A program made the translations under genes and the position numbers. A stretch of DNA of 64,000 nt from Pelagihabitans sp963760375 (lineage in GTDB: Bacteria > Bacteroidota > Bacteroidia > Flavobacteriales > Flavobacteriaceae): the NCBI GenBank assembly GCA_963760375.1, contig CAVXCS010000007.1, positions 1,096,387 to 1,160,386 on the forward strand, in the 5' to 3' direction. Positions 36,767 to 45,709 of the stretch are shown one piece after another. Every line of letters begins with the position of its first letter. Within the stretch, counting starts at the first letter, position 1. The notes under the pieces are model-generated. The model saw nothing but the letters and a program-made list of their open reading frames with translations, was not told the DNA's origin and searched no databases.

Positions 36767-37552
36767 TTAAAGCGATTTTAACAGGCCGCCATCAATGGGG
36801 ATTTGTGAACCCGTGATATAAGACGCCCTGTCAGAGGCCAAAAAGGCCACCAAATATCCATATTCTTCAGGTTTTCCGATACGTTTTGCGGGAACGCGGG
36901 CCTCCATCTCCGACCTTACTTCAGATTCCAGGATGCCAAGTTGCGATGCTTTCTTAGCGTTCAGCTGAGCGATACGTTCGGTATCAAAATAGCCGGTGAG
37001 CACGCTGTTCACTGTAATTTGATGAGCCGCGACCTCCGTTGCCAGTGACTTCGCCCAAGTGACTACTGCCGAGCGAATACTGTTCGACAAGGCCAAATAA
37101 GACAATGGTTCCTTTACCGAAACAGAGGCAACATTGATGATCCGGCCCCACTTCCTGCCGATCATATGTGGCAGCGCCAATTCTGTGGTCAAAGCCACGG
37201 TTTTGAACAGCAGGTCGAACGTCTGTTGGTAATCCGAAATGGAAACTTCCAAGGCCGAACCGGCTTTTGGGCCTTGGGTATTGTTGACCAGAATATCGAT
37301 CGTATTGGCCTTGAAAAAGTCCGTTATCGCCCTTTCAAAAGCGTCAAAGGCTGAAAAATCGACCAATAGGTAACCGTGGGACTGCCCTTCACCTTTGGGA
37401 AGATTGCTTAACACGGCCATCATTTTTTTTTCATTTCTGGCCATCAGGGTCACACTGGCCCCGCTATCGGCCAATTGCCTTGCTATGGCTTCGCCTATGC
37501 CTCCGCTGCTGGCCCCGACCAGGGCCCTCTTTCCTTTAAGGGATATATTCAT
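36767..37552 (-). CDS. Short-chain dehydrogenase/reductase
   Basis: A 261-aa SDR-family oxidoreductase. The nucleotide motif is GASSGGIGEAIARQLA and NNTQGP takes the place of NNAG. In the catalytic Ser-Tyr-Lys region Ser is in NVASVSVKEP, but the usual YxxxK reads LALSNSIRSAV, so Tyr and Lys appear to be replaced by Ser and Arg. The end ITGSQIPIDGGLLKSL is typical. It may be an atypical SDR with altered catalysis. It is followed by a cupin gene on the same strand; the substrate is unknown. Confidence 0.85.
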   Translation of the reverse strand: MNISLKGKRALVGASSGGIGEAIARQLADSGASVTLMARNEKKMMAVLSNLPKGEGQSHGYLLVDFSAFDAFERAITDFFKANTIDILVNNTQGPKAGSALEVSISDYQQTFDLLFKTVALTTELALPHMIGRKWGRIINVASVSVKEPLSYLALSNSIRSAVVTWAKSLATEVAAHQITVNSVLTGYFDTERIAQLNAKKASQLGILESEVRSEMEARVPAKRIGKPEEYGYLVAFLASDRASYITGSQIPIDGGLLKSL

Positions 37553-37581
37553 ATTAGGTTTCTTGGAAGGCAGTTTGCCCG

Positions 37582-37899
37582 TTATTTGTATTCTTCGCGA
37601 ACCGGACTAAATACGTCCATCAATTTACAGGGGGTCAATGCCCTGCCGCTATGTTTTTGATAAGGTGCAATTACGACGAGATCCCCTGGCCCATATAATT
37701 TGGTGACTCCATCAAGGGTGAATTCGAACTTCCCTTCCAACACCTGCATCAGTTGTTCATTTTTATGGGAGTGCTCAGGAACGGTTGCATCTTTGGCTAC
37801 TTCCCAAAAGGCGATGCTCATATTTTCGGCATGGATCAATTTGCCATGGTAACCGGGCATGATCTCTTTTGGGGCAATGTTGTTCAAGTGATAGTCCAT
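37582..37899 (-). CDS. Cupin-domain protein
   Basis: A 105-aa single cupin barrel. The metal-binding residues are visible as EHSHKNEQLMQVLEG (His, His, Glu) and the second motif GDLVVIAPYQKHSGRAL (His). It is upstream of, and co-directional with, the SDR gene with a gap of about 29 bases, so it may be in the same operon. The substrate is unknown. Confidence 0.88.
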   Translation of the reverse strand: MDYHLNNIAPKEIMPGYHGKLIHAENMSIAFWEVAKDATVPEHSHKNEQLMQVLEGKFEFTLDGVTKLYGPGDLVVIAPYQKHSGRALTPCKLMDVFSPVREEYK

Positions 37900-37948
37900 T
37901 GTAGATTTTCTTCTACTAAGATAAAAATATGAATCGGGATTTGGGCTG

Positions 37949-37979
37949 TTGTTGTTGCTCTTTTCAATGCCTATCTTTG
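37949..37979 (+). promoter_or_regulatory. Bacteroidota-type promoter of mpl
   Basis: TTG at 37,949-37,951, then 20 bases, then TATCTTTG at 37,972-37,979. This is an exact TAnnTTTG -7 box with a well-placed -33 TTG. The expected start is near 37,985, about 13 bases before the mpl ATG. It is the best example of this promoter type in the window. Confidence 0.65.
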
Positions 37980-37997
37980 GTCGATAAACCCGGATAC

Positions 37998-39356
37998 ATG
38001 CAAATTCATTTTATCGCCATAGGTGGCAGTGCCATGCACAACCTGGCCTTGGCGCTCCATCAAAAGGGATACGGGATCACTGGAAGCGACGACGTCATAT
38101 TCGAACCTTCTGCCGGAAGGTTGGCCGCACAAGGCCTGTTACCTGGGCAATTCGGTTGGTTCCCCGAAAAAATTCACCGGAATTTGGATGCCGTGATCCT
38201 AGGCATGCATGCCAAGGCCGATAACCCTGAATTGTTTCGGGCCCAGGAATTGGGAATCACCATATATTCCTATCCCGAATTTCTATATGAGCAGGCAAAG
38301 AACAAGACCAGGGTGGTCATCGGCGGCAGCCATGGCAAAACGACGATCACTTCCATGATACTGCATGTGCTGAAGTACCACAACAGATCGGTCGATTATA
38401 TGGTTGGGGCGCAATTGGAAGGATTCGACCGAATGGTGCATCTGACCGAAGAAAATGATTTTATGGTTTTGGAGGGGGATGAGTATTTGTCATCACCCAT
38501 AGACAGGAGACCAAAATTCCACTTGTACCGTCCCAATATTGCTTTATTGAGCGGGATCGCATGGGACCATATCAATGTCTTTCCCACTTTTGAAAATTAT
38601 GTGGAACAGTTCCGGATTTTTATCGATGGCATCGTACAGGGCGGGAGCATTACCTATAATATCGAAGATCCGGAGGTAAAAAGATTGGTGGAATCGAGCC
38701 AAGGCGCCATTCGAAAATTTCCCTATCGCACGCCGGATTATTTTGTTGAAAACGGACAAACGTTTCTGGAAACCCCCGAAGGCCCTATGCCTATCGAAAT
38801 TTTTGGGCGGCATAACCTGGGCAATCTTGCGGGCGCAAAGTGGATCTGTCAGAACATGGGGGTCGATGAAGCCGACTTCTATGAGGCGATCGCCTCTTTC
38901 AAAGGGGCTTCCAAACGTCTTGAAAAAATAGCGGAGCATCAGTCGGCAGTGGCCTATAAAGATTTTGCCCATTCGCCCAGCAAGGTGGCCGCCACTACTT
39001 TGGCGGTCAGGGAACAATATCCCCACCGAAGGCTCATCGCTTGTTTGGAACTCCATACCTATAGCAGTTTTAATCCCGAATTCCTGAAGGAATACAAGGG
39101 AACGCTCGATAATGCAGACACTGCAGTGGTCTTTTATTTGCCTGAATCAGTAAAAATCAAACGTCTATCGGCGGTAAGTAAAGCACAGATAGCAGAGGCC
39201 TTCGACCGCAAAGACCTCATTGTCTTTACGGAGGCTGAGGCCTTCCGCGACTACCTGTTTCAACAAAATTTTGAGGATAGCGTGCTGCTTTTGATGAGCT
39301 CCGGAAACTATGGTGGGCTTGATTTGGGGGCTTTGAAACAAAAGATTTTGGGTTGA
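37998..39356 (+). CDS. mpl: UDP-N-acetylmuramate:tripeptide ligase (Mpl type)
   Basis: A 452-aa Mur ligase of the peptidoglycan-recycling type, which attaches a recovered tripeptide to UDP-MurNAc. HFIAIGGSAMHNLALAL at the N-terminus and the ATP-binding GGSHGKTTITSMI are clear. The central domain has EGDEYLSSPIDRRPKF and the C-terminal domain has DFAHSPSKVAAT. ATG 37998 was chosen from the promoter position and the family N-terminus. Confidence 0.93.
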   Translation: MQIHFIAIGGSAMHNLALALHQKGYGITGSDDVIFEPSAGRLAAQGLLPGQFGWFPEKIHRNLDAVILGMHAKADNPELFRAQELGITIYSYPEFLYEQAKNKTRVVIGGSHGKTTITSMILHVLKYHNRSVDYMVGAQLEGFDRMVHLTEENDFMVLEGDEYLSSPIDRRPKFHLYRPNIALLSGIAWDHINVFPTFENYVEQFRIFIDGIVQGGSITYNIEDPEVKRLVESSQGAIRKFPYRTPDYFVENGQTFLETPEGPMPIEIFGRHNLGNLAGAKWICQNMGVDEADFYEAIASFKGASKRLEKIAEHQSAVAYKDFAHSPSKVAATTLAVREQYPHRRLIACLELHTYSSFNPEFLKEYKGTLDNADTAVVFYLPESVKIKRLSAVSKAQIAEAFDRKDLIVFTEAEAFRDYLFQQNFEDSVLLLMSSGNYGGLDLGALKQKILG

Positions 39357-39625
39357 ACCGTTTTACGATGAGCTGAATAAATGCCTGTGGTCAAAATTTT
39401 GGACCCAAATTTGACTTTCTTTTAGCTTGCCTAGATAGAAAAACGAAGGCTTGAAAAAGCACCTTTCTTGGAGGTTTAAACGATCTGCCTCGATTATTGT
39501 GATGGCTTTTATGCCCGGGTATCTCGAATGTCATTTTGGAGGAAACCAGAATGGTCAAACAGGGCCGGGAACCCATGGAGCTTCAGCATAAAAAAACGGA
39601 TGTGGATGCGCTTGGGAACAGGCAC
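39357..39625. other. Intergenic region between mpl and the PaiB-like gene
   Basis: 269 bases between convergent genes. I see no gene, RNA or strong hairpin. Small AT-rich runs only. Confidence 0.5.
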
Positions 39626-40264
39626 TTATGGTAGTTCTTTTTGGGCGTTCCTGTGGTTGGCATAGATCCTGTCGACAAAATCGGAAATATCTTTCCGCTG
39701 ACTTTCAATCAGGGCTTTTTTGGCCAAGTCCTGGTCTTTTTTCAACTTGTCTTGTGAAAATTTAAATTTTCCTTCCCAATCGGTAATTTTGATTTCAAAG
39801 CCTACGATATAATCGATCAGGCCCTCCATTCTCGAATCTTCCTGCGATAGCACGTATTTTGGATTTTCACCTTCCAAGAAGGCGGTCATGCGCACCATCG
39901 TCCGTTTCACGGTTTCCTTGTCGGTCAGCACTTTCACGGTCCCCTTCAAATGGGAAAAAATATAGTTCCAGGTCGGCAATTGCCTGCTGCTGTACACCGA
40001 GGGTGAAATATAGCAATCGGGGCCGTAAAAAATGGCGGTTACCACTGCGCCATCGGTAAGGGTGGCTACTTGGGGATTGAATTTGTCGATATGGGCCACC
40101 AGCTTTCCAAAGGCACTTCCATCCTGTTCATATACAATGGGAATGTGCGTGATGAGCGGTTCGTTACCCTGGACGGTGATCAAGGTGCCAAAAGGAAAAT
40201 TTTTGACCACCTCGATCACATTGTCGAAGTCGCTTTCCTGATGATGTTTTGGAGGGTATTTCAT
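39626..40264 (-). CDS. FMN-binding negative transcriptional regulator, PaiB family
   Basis: A 212-aa split-barrel flavin-binding protein. The PaiB start MKYPPKHHQESDFDNVIEVV, HIPIVYEQDGS, LVAHIDKFNPQV and the WNYIFSHLKGTVKVL stretch match the family. PaiB of Bacillus represses sporulation and protease genes; a DNA-binding role here is not shown. It lies 34 bases downstream of the DUF1569 gene on the same strand. Confidence 0.9.
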   Translation of the reverse strand: MKYPPKHHQESDFDNVIEVVKNFPFGTLITVQGNEPLITHIPIVYEQDGSAFGKLVAHIDKFNPQVATLTDGAVVTAIFYGPDCYISPSVYSSRQLPTWNYIFSHLKGTVKVLTDKETVKRTMVRMTAFLEGENPKYVLSQEDSRMEGLIDYIVGFEIKITDWEGKFKFSQDKLKKDQDLAKKALIESQRKDISDFVDRIYANHRNAQKELP

Positions 40265-40298
40265 TGTTCCTTCAAATTTTGGACACAGTCAGAGCTTT

Positions 40299-40742
40299 TT
40301 AAACCCCGAATTGTTTTAAATGGTGGTCTAAATGTTTGTATTGCATCATGCCCCATTGTGCTTTTCTCAATTCGCCGAACAAGGGATGGGGGTTCCAGTT
40401 TTCCCTTGTTTTCAATTGATGAAAATCTTCAACCAACTTCCTGAGCTTGGGCAGTTCTTCGGTAAACGCTTTGGGTTCTCTGGCCTTGATCTTTGGGGAA
40501 GTCGGAAGATTTTTGCGCCATGGTTTATCGTTGTACATCGATTTTTTAAAGAACCATTGCACCAATAAATTGGGCTTTTTTTTTGAAATTTTGTTTTCAA
40601 TGCCAAGTGCCAAAGGAAATTGACAATGCCACAGCATTTGTCCAAGACTCATCTTGCCCCATTGCCTTTGGGCCTTTTCGTCAAGGGCGTCGATTCGTTT
40701 CAGCAATTCCTCTAAAGTGTCGGGTTCAAAGATTGATCTCAT
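40299..40742 (-). CDS. DUF1569 (DinB-like) protein
   Basis: A 147-aa helical protein with the DinB-like metal-binding pattern: GKMSLGQMLWHCQFPLALG (His in the second helix) and a C-terminal MMQYKHLDHHLKQFG (His pair). The fold suggests a four-helix metal-dependent enzyme. The substrate is unknown. Confidence 0.82.
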   Translation of the reverse strand: MRSIFEPDTLEELLKRIDALDEKAQRQWGKMSLGQMLWHCQFPLALGIENKISKKKPNLLVQWFFKKSMYNDKPWRKNLPTSPKIKAREPKAFTEELPKLRKLVEDFHQLKTRENWNPHPLFGELRKAQWGMMQYKHLDHHLKQFGV

Positions 40743-40807
40743 GATTGTGGTAAGCGATTTTGAGTTCGAAAATTACGATAAAATTATTAGTTTCTTATCT
40801 TTAACAG

Positions 40808-41506
40808 ATGGCCGAAAAATCTAATTCCTTCTCGATCAAGCACTGGTCGGATGACGACAAACCCAGGGAAAAATTGCTGCGGAAAGGCCGTTCTGCACTT
40901 TCGGATGCGGAGTTGATCGCCATTTTGATCGGGTCGGGCAGTAAGGATGAAAGTGCCGTTGCCCTCTCGAAAAGGGTGCTGGCTTCGGCGAACCACAGTC
41001 TTGGGGAACTGGGCAAATTGAGCATCAAGCAATTGATGAAGTTCAAGGGAATAGGGGAAGCAAAAGCCGTCACCATTGCGGCGGCATTGGAAATAGGACG
41101 CCGAAGAAGGGGAGAAGGGGCATTGAAAATAACTCGGATCGGAAGCAGCAGCGATGCTTATGAACATCTCCAACCCATTATGGGTGACCTTTTGCATGAG
41201 GAATTTTGGATCGTGTACCTGAACAATGCCAATAAAATACTTTTCACCGGACAATTGAGCAAAGGGGGCATTACGGGCACTTTGGTCGACGTGCGCATCG
41301 CTTTGAAACAGGCAATCGAATTGGGCGCTGTGGCCCTAATACTGGCACATAACCACCCCTCGGGCACACTCAAGCCCAGTGAAGCCGATAGAACCATTAC
41401 CCAAAAATTAAAATTGGCGGCGGAAGCACTCGATATAAAAATATTGGATCATTTGATCGTTACCCAAAAGGAATATTTTAGTTTTGCCGACGAAAACGCA
41501 CTTTAG
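40808..41506 (+). CDS. radC: RadC-family JAB1/MPN-domain protein
   Basis: A 232-aa protein. The N-terminal helix-hairpin-helix-like part includes KGIGEAKAVTIAAALEIGRR. The C-terminal MPN/JAB domain has the zinc motif AHNHPSGTLKPSEAD. It is often called a DNA-repair protein, but that role is disputed; the motif is that of a metallo-isopeptidase fold. TATCTTTA shortly before the start is a one-mismatch -7 box. Confidence 0.93.
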   Translation: MAEKSNSFSIKHWSDDDKPREKLLRKGRSALSDAELIAILIGSGSKDESAVALSKRVLASANHSLGELGKLSIKQLMKFKGIGEAKAVTIAAALEIGRRRRGEGALKITRIGSSSDAYEHLQPIMGDLLHEEFWIVYLNNANKILFTGQLSKGGITGTLVDVRIALKQAIELGAVALILAHNHPSGTLKPSEADRTITQKLKLAAEALDIKILDHLIVTQKEYFSFADENAL

Positions 41507-41559
41507 AATCGACCCATTTTTTAGGAATTTCCTATTGGAATTTGGAAGTAATATAGCCT

Positions 41560-42855
41560 ATGTTGCTCGTTTATACCCATAAGATCACACCTCGCTTCAG
41601 TTATATCATGAAGCATATCCTGACGAGGATATTGGGCATTGAAATCCTGTTCACCACCAAGGTCGAAGACTTCATCAAACACAACGGCCCAAAGATCACC
41701 TATACCAAACAGCCATTGCAGAACGAGTTTTTCATCAGGAGCAACGACCTGTTGTTCGAAAAGGGAATCAACGATCTTCAGATCAATGTTGGGGCTTGGG
41801 ACGGTGTTCCATGCTTTTTTACCGCTGGGGAACGATCCAATGTTCCCTATGACATTTTTTCGGCCTGTTTCTATCTGCTGAGCAGGTACGAGGAATACCT
41901 GCCCCATGTAAAGGACATTCATGGTAGGTTTCCCCCGACCGAGAGCATGGCTTTCAAGAACGATTTTCTCAGGTTGCCCGTGGTCGATATGTTGGCATTC
42001 AAATTCCTGGAAGTACTCAAGCTAAGGTTTCCAAATCTGGAACATGGGACAAGGGAATACCGGTATACCTCCATCATCGATGTTACGACTTCGCATTGCT
42101 ATGCGCATCGCGGATTTTTAAGGGGCGGCGCGGGTTTCTTCCTGGATCTGTTCACGTTTAAACCAAAACGCCTGGTGGAGCGTGTGAAATCGTGGATAGA
42201 CCCTACGAGCGACCCTTATGACAACTTTTCGCAATTGATCGAGCTCCATAAAAAGTACCAGGTCGATAGCATGTTCTTTTTTCAATTTGCCGATTATTCC
42301 ACTTTCGACAAGAACGTTTCGCCCCATAGCAACCGTTTCAGGTTTTTGATCAAGTCGATCGCAGACTACAGTGCCATTGCCTTAGCGGCATCCTATAGTT
42401 CATTTGGAGACATAGTGTTGCTCAAAAAGGAAAAAAAGCAACTTTCGAATGTGGTCCACAGACCCATTGATATTTCCCGCATGCGCTATAACCGGGTAGA
42501 TGTGCCCCAAACCTACCGCAATTTGGTCGAGGCCGAATTTACCGATGACTACACCATGGGATATACCCACGAAATTGGATTTAGGGCATCGACCTGCACG
42601 CCCTTCTATTTTTACGATCTCAATTTGGAAATCCAACAACCCATTAAGTTGCATCCCTTTGCGGTACACGATTATGCCTTCCCCAACAACAAGGGCAAAG
42701 AAGAAATCATGGGGCAGATCGAAGGCCTATATAGGGAGGTGAAAGGGGTCAACGGGGAATTGGTGACCATTTTTTCCAACGAACTTCTCGGCAGCGACAA
42801 TCCTGTAAATTGGATGGAACTCTACGAATCGGTATTAAACGCATATCATGTATAG
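41560..42855 (+). CDS. Polysaccharide-deacetylase-family protein with degenerate metal site
   Basis: A 431-aa cytoplasmic protein of the flavobacterial deacetylase-like group with an N-terminal DUF7033-type region (PYDIFSACFYLLSRYEEYLP). In active relatives, as I recall them, the barrel starts with a DxD-type segment and has a His in a GxHPSY segment. Here these read IIDVTTSHCYAHRG and ALAASYSSFGD, so metal ligands appear to be missing. A final LHPFAVHDYAF is retained. It overlaps the HAD gene by 8 bases. It may have lost deacetylase activity. Confidence 0.75.
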   Translation: MLLVYTHKITPRFSYIMKHILTRILGIEILFTTKVEDFIKHNGPKITYTKQPLQNEFFIRSNDLLFEKGINDLQINVGAWDGVPCFFTAGERSNVPYDIFSACFYLLSRYEEYLPHVKDIHGRFPPTESMAFKNDFLRLPVVDMLAFKFLEVLKLRFPNLEHGTREYRYTSIIDVTTSHCYAHRGFLRGGAGFFLDLFTFKPKRLVERVKSWIDPTSDPYDNFSQLIELHKKYQVDSMFFFQFADYSTFDKNVSPHSNRFRFLIKSIADYSAIALAASYSSFGDIVLLKKEKKQLSNVVHRPIDISRMRYNRVDVPQTYRNLVEAEFTDDYTMGYTHEIGFRASTCTPFYFYDLNLEIQQPIKLHPFAVHDYAFPNNKGKEEIMGQIEGLYREVKGVNGELVTIFSNELLGSDNPVNWMELYESVLNAYHV

Positions 42856-43537
42856 GGACATCGTAACAGACGTTTTTTTCGATTTGGACCACACCTTGTG
42901 GGACTTTGAGAAAAATTCTGCCCTGACCTTTGAGAAAATTTTGGGCGAACATCGAATAGGGGTAGACCTCCATGATTTTTTGGCGGTATATGTGCCCGCC
43001 AATCTTGCATTTTGGAAGCTGTACAGGGAGGAAAGGATTACCAAGGAAGATTTGCGATACCAACGGTTGAAATCGGTCTTCGATGCTTTGAAATATCCAG
43101 TACCCGACAAGACCATCAATGCCCTGGCGGAAGATTATATCAGGCATTTGTCCTCGTTCAACCATCTATTTCCCGATACCGTTTCGGTGTTGGATTACCT
43201 CAGGCCCAATTACCGACTCCATATCATTACCAACGGATTCCAGGAAATACAGGACAAAAAACTTAAAAATGCCAATATCCATGGTTATTTTGAAGAGATC
43301 ATCAATTCGGAAATGGCGGGTGTTAAAAAGCCCAACCCCATTATCTTCGAACTGGCATTGGATAGGGCAAAAACCTCCAAGCAACGATCTATTATGATCG
43401 GAGACAGTCTGGAAGCCGATATTCAAGGAGCCCTTGCCGTTGGCTTCCATACATTGCATTTTAACCCCAATAACGAACCAAAGCACGATTTTTGCAAGAT
43501 GATCCATAGTCTAGGTGAAATAAAAGACTATTTGTAG
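42848..43537 (+). CDS. HAD-family nucleotidase, YjjG type
   Basis: A 229-aa HAD hydrolase. Motif I is FFDLDHTLWDFE (two catalytic Asp), motif II is HIITNGFQ, motif III is the Lys in GVKKPNPIIFE, and motif IV is IGDSLEADIQGA. YjjG-type enzymes dephosphorylate noncanonical pyrimidine nucleotides. Start overlaps the upstream gene by 8 bases, so the two are co-translated. Confidence 0.92.
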   Translation: MYRDIVTDVFFDLDHTLWDFEKNSALTFEKILGEHRIGVDLHDFLAVYVPANLAFWKLYREERITKEDLRYQRLKSVFDALKYPVPDKTINALAEDYIRHLSSFNHLFPDTVSVLDYLRPNYRLHIITNGFQEIQDKKLKNANIHGYFEEIINSEMAGVKKPNPIIFELALDRAKTSKQRSIMIGDSLEADIQGALAVGFHTLHFNPNNEPKHDFCKMIHSLGEIKDYL

Positions 43538-43595
43538 AGTTATTATTTGAGAAACACTACTGCACCACTTGGATGCGTTCACAAAGCTTTCGATA

Positions 43596-44141
43596 ATGAA
43601 AAAAGTGCTAAAAGTAATGGGTTTGGGCGTGGGTTTTGCCTTATTCCTCTCCTGTTCGGAAAAACAGGATTTTGACCAGTTCCAGGCCTTGGATCTGGAA
43701 CCGATCATGGAGGCCAGTATTCTATACATGGAGGCGCCGGAAAGGGCGATCAACCTGGTGACCCAAAACACTTTTTATACCCGTGACTTCAATTTTGATG
43801 CCTTCAGCGACAATATATTCTCCGAAAGGGTTATCGAGGGCACCGTTGTCTACGAGGTAGAGAATACGACCAGCAAGGCGCTCGATATCGTGGTCGAATT
43901 CCTTGATGCTGCGGGTAATGTTTTGGACACTGAATCGTTCTCTGTGGCCCCGGCACCCACAGCGGTGCTACAGCGAGAGATTTTTTATGGACCCGGGGGC
44001 CGAAGTATAGAGATCATTAAGAATACCTCCAGTATACGTGTCAGTGCCCTGAACCTTGGAGACAATACAAGTACCTCCAGTCTTCCAGACCCCAAGATCA
44101 CCCTTAAATCCAGCGGCCAATTCAGAGTCAGGGTAAAATGA
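43596..44141 (+). CDS. Hypothetical lipoprotein next to DUF5723
   Basis: A 181-aa protein with a lipoprotein signal (FALFLSC, Cys about 20) and a beta-rich body of Ig-like spacing (VEGTVVYEVENTTSKALD-like strands at about 80-100). No known family is recognised. Its stop overlaps the start of the DUF5723 gene (ATGA), so the two are translated together. It may be an accessory lipoprotein of that outer-membrane protein. ATG 43596 was preferred over the upstream TTG. Confidence 0.7.
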   Translation: MKKVLKVMGLGVGFALFLSCSEKQDFDQFQALDLEPIMEASILYMEAPERAINLVTQNTFYTRDFNFDAFSDNIFSERVIEGTVVYEVENTTSKALDIVVEFLDAAGNVLDTESFSVAPAPTAVLQREIFYGPGGRSIEIIKNTSSIRVSALNLGDNTSTSSLPDPKITLKSSGQFRVRVK

Positions 44142-45568
44142 TAAAAAACACCATCTTATGTATGGCCCTGTGCTGTGCTGGGTTTTCCGTGCTTGGACAA
44201 AACAAACAGCTTTTGTACGATTTCTCGGAGATACCCCAATCCTTAATGGTGAATCCCGGGGTAGAGAGCGATTTCGAATGGTATGCCGGCATCCCCTTGC
44301 TATCTGGCATTTCCATACATGGAGGGTCGAGCGGCCTATCGGTGAACGATATATTTGCCGACGATGGTCTGGACATCAATGATAAGGTGCGCGACAGGGC
44401 ACTAGGGGGTATGACAATACGCGACGAGGTGAGCGGTACGGCTCAAGTGGAGCTCCTCAATGCAGGGTATCGGGGCAAACAGTCTGGAGACCTGTATTCC
44501 TTTGGTATCTATACCGAAGGGGATGGCATCGGATACTGGTTCAAGGATTACGCGATATTGGCCGTTGACGGCAATGCCAACCAATTGAACCGTCGCTTCG
44601 ATCTGGGACATTTGAAGACCAGGGGGGAACTGATGAACGTTTTTCATTTTGGGGTCAACCGAAGGCTGAGAAACAATCTTATCGCAGGCGCGCGCGGTAA
44701 AATCTATTCCAGCATTTTCGATTTCAACAGTACAAGAAACAGTGGCTATTTCGTCACCACGCCGGGACAGAACAATTTATTGGCCAGTACGGTGGTTGCC
44801 GATATGCAGCTCAGGAGTTCCGGCTTCAATGCTTTGTCCGATGCGAATGATGATGGCAGTCTTGCGGGTACCATCATCAAAAGGGGATTCTTTGGGGGAA
44901 ACCTGGGGCTTGGCCTTGACCTGGGCCTTACATATCAATACTCCAAACAATGGGTGGTCACAGCCAGTCTGCTGGACCTTGGTTTTGTCTACCATGCAAA
45001 TGATGTACAAAACTATACCTTAAAGGGCAGTGCCACGGTCGAGGGCGTTGAAATAATATTGCCCGATGCCCTATCCGATCCCAATACCGATTTTTGGCAA
45101 GACCTGATCGACGAGGTGGAGGCCTTTCTTCCCTTTGAGAAAAACAACAATGCCTATATTGCCTTTCGTCCAACAAAACTATATGCCTCCCTGCGCTACA
45201 ATTTCGGGGAGGAGATGCCTTCAAGACAAGCATGTGAATGTTCGGATCTCACCTCGGACACCGCAATGCGGTATCGCTATGCCAACGGGGTAGGGGGTCA
45301 ATTGTATGTGATCAATCGACCTAGGGGCCCACAAATGGCCCTGACCGCTTTTTATCACCGGCGTTTTGGGGATGTAATGGCCCTCAAGGCCACCTATACG
45401 GTCGATAAGTTCACCTATTCCAATATTGGCCTTGGACTCAGCGTACAGGCCGGTCCGGTGAATTTTTATGTGATGGCCGATAATTTCTTGGCGTATCGCA
45501 ACATTGCCGACACCAACTATGCTTCTTTTATGTTAGGTTTAAATATCATATCTTGGGGCGGAAATTAA
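44138..45568 (+). CDS. DUF5723 outer-membrane protein
   Basis: A 476-aa secreted protein (signal ends in FSVLGQ) of DUF5723, a large barrel-like family of Bacteroidota. Visible features are many amphipathic strands, the N-terminal block LLYDFSEIPQSLMVNPG, and a CECSD segment near residue 365. It overlaps the upstream lipoprotein gene by 4 bases. Role unknown, possibly linked to gliding/adhesion or outer-membrane structure. Confidence 0.85.
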   Translation: MIKNTILCMALCCAGFSVLGQNKQLLYDFSEIPQSLMVNPGVESDFEWYAGIPLLSGISIHGGSSGLSVNDIFADDGLDINDKVRDRALGGMTIRDEVSGTAQVELLNAGYRGKQSGDLYSFGIYTEGDGIGYWFKDYAILAVDGNANQLNRRFDLGHLKTRGELMNVFHFGVNRRLRNNLIAGARGKIYSSIFDFNSTRNSGYFVTTPGQNNLLASTVVADMQLRSSGFNALSDANDDGSLAGTIIKRGFFGGNLGLGLDLGLTYQYSKQWVVTASLLDLGFVYHANDVQNYTLKGSATVEGVEIILPDALSDPNTDFWQDLIDEVEAFLPFEKNNNAYIAFRPTKLYASLRYNFGEEMPSRQACECSDLTSDTAMRYRYANGVGGQLYVINRPRGPQMALTAFYHRRFGDVMALKATYTVDKFTYSNIGLGLSVQAGPVNFYVMADNFLAYRNIADTNYASFMLGLNIISWGGN

Positions 45569-45588
45569 CCTAACAAATTCACTCAAAG

Positions 45589-45620
45589 AAGCGTGACATT
45601 CGTTTTTGGCACGCTTATTT
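45589..45620 (+). terminator. Possible terminator after DUF5723
   Basis: AAGCGTG and CACGCTT pair across a 14-base loop, followed by ATTTCATT. The stem is short and the T-run is weak. Confidence 0.4.
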
Positions 45621-45709
45621 CATTGTACTTCCTTGAGAGACCTTAAAACTACAGGAATGGGGCAGAAGGCAAATGCCTATGGCCCTTGTAATCAAATCGA
45701 ATATAACCT

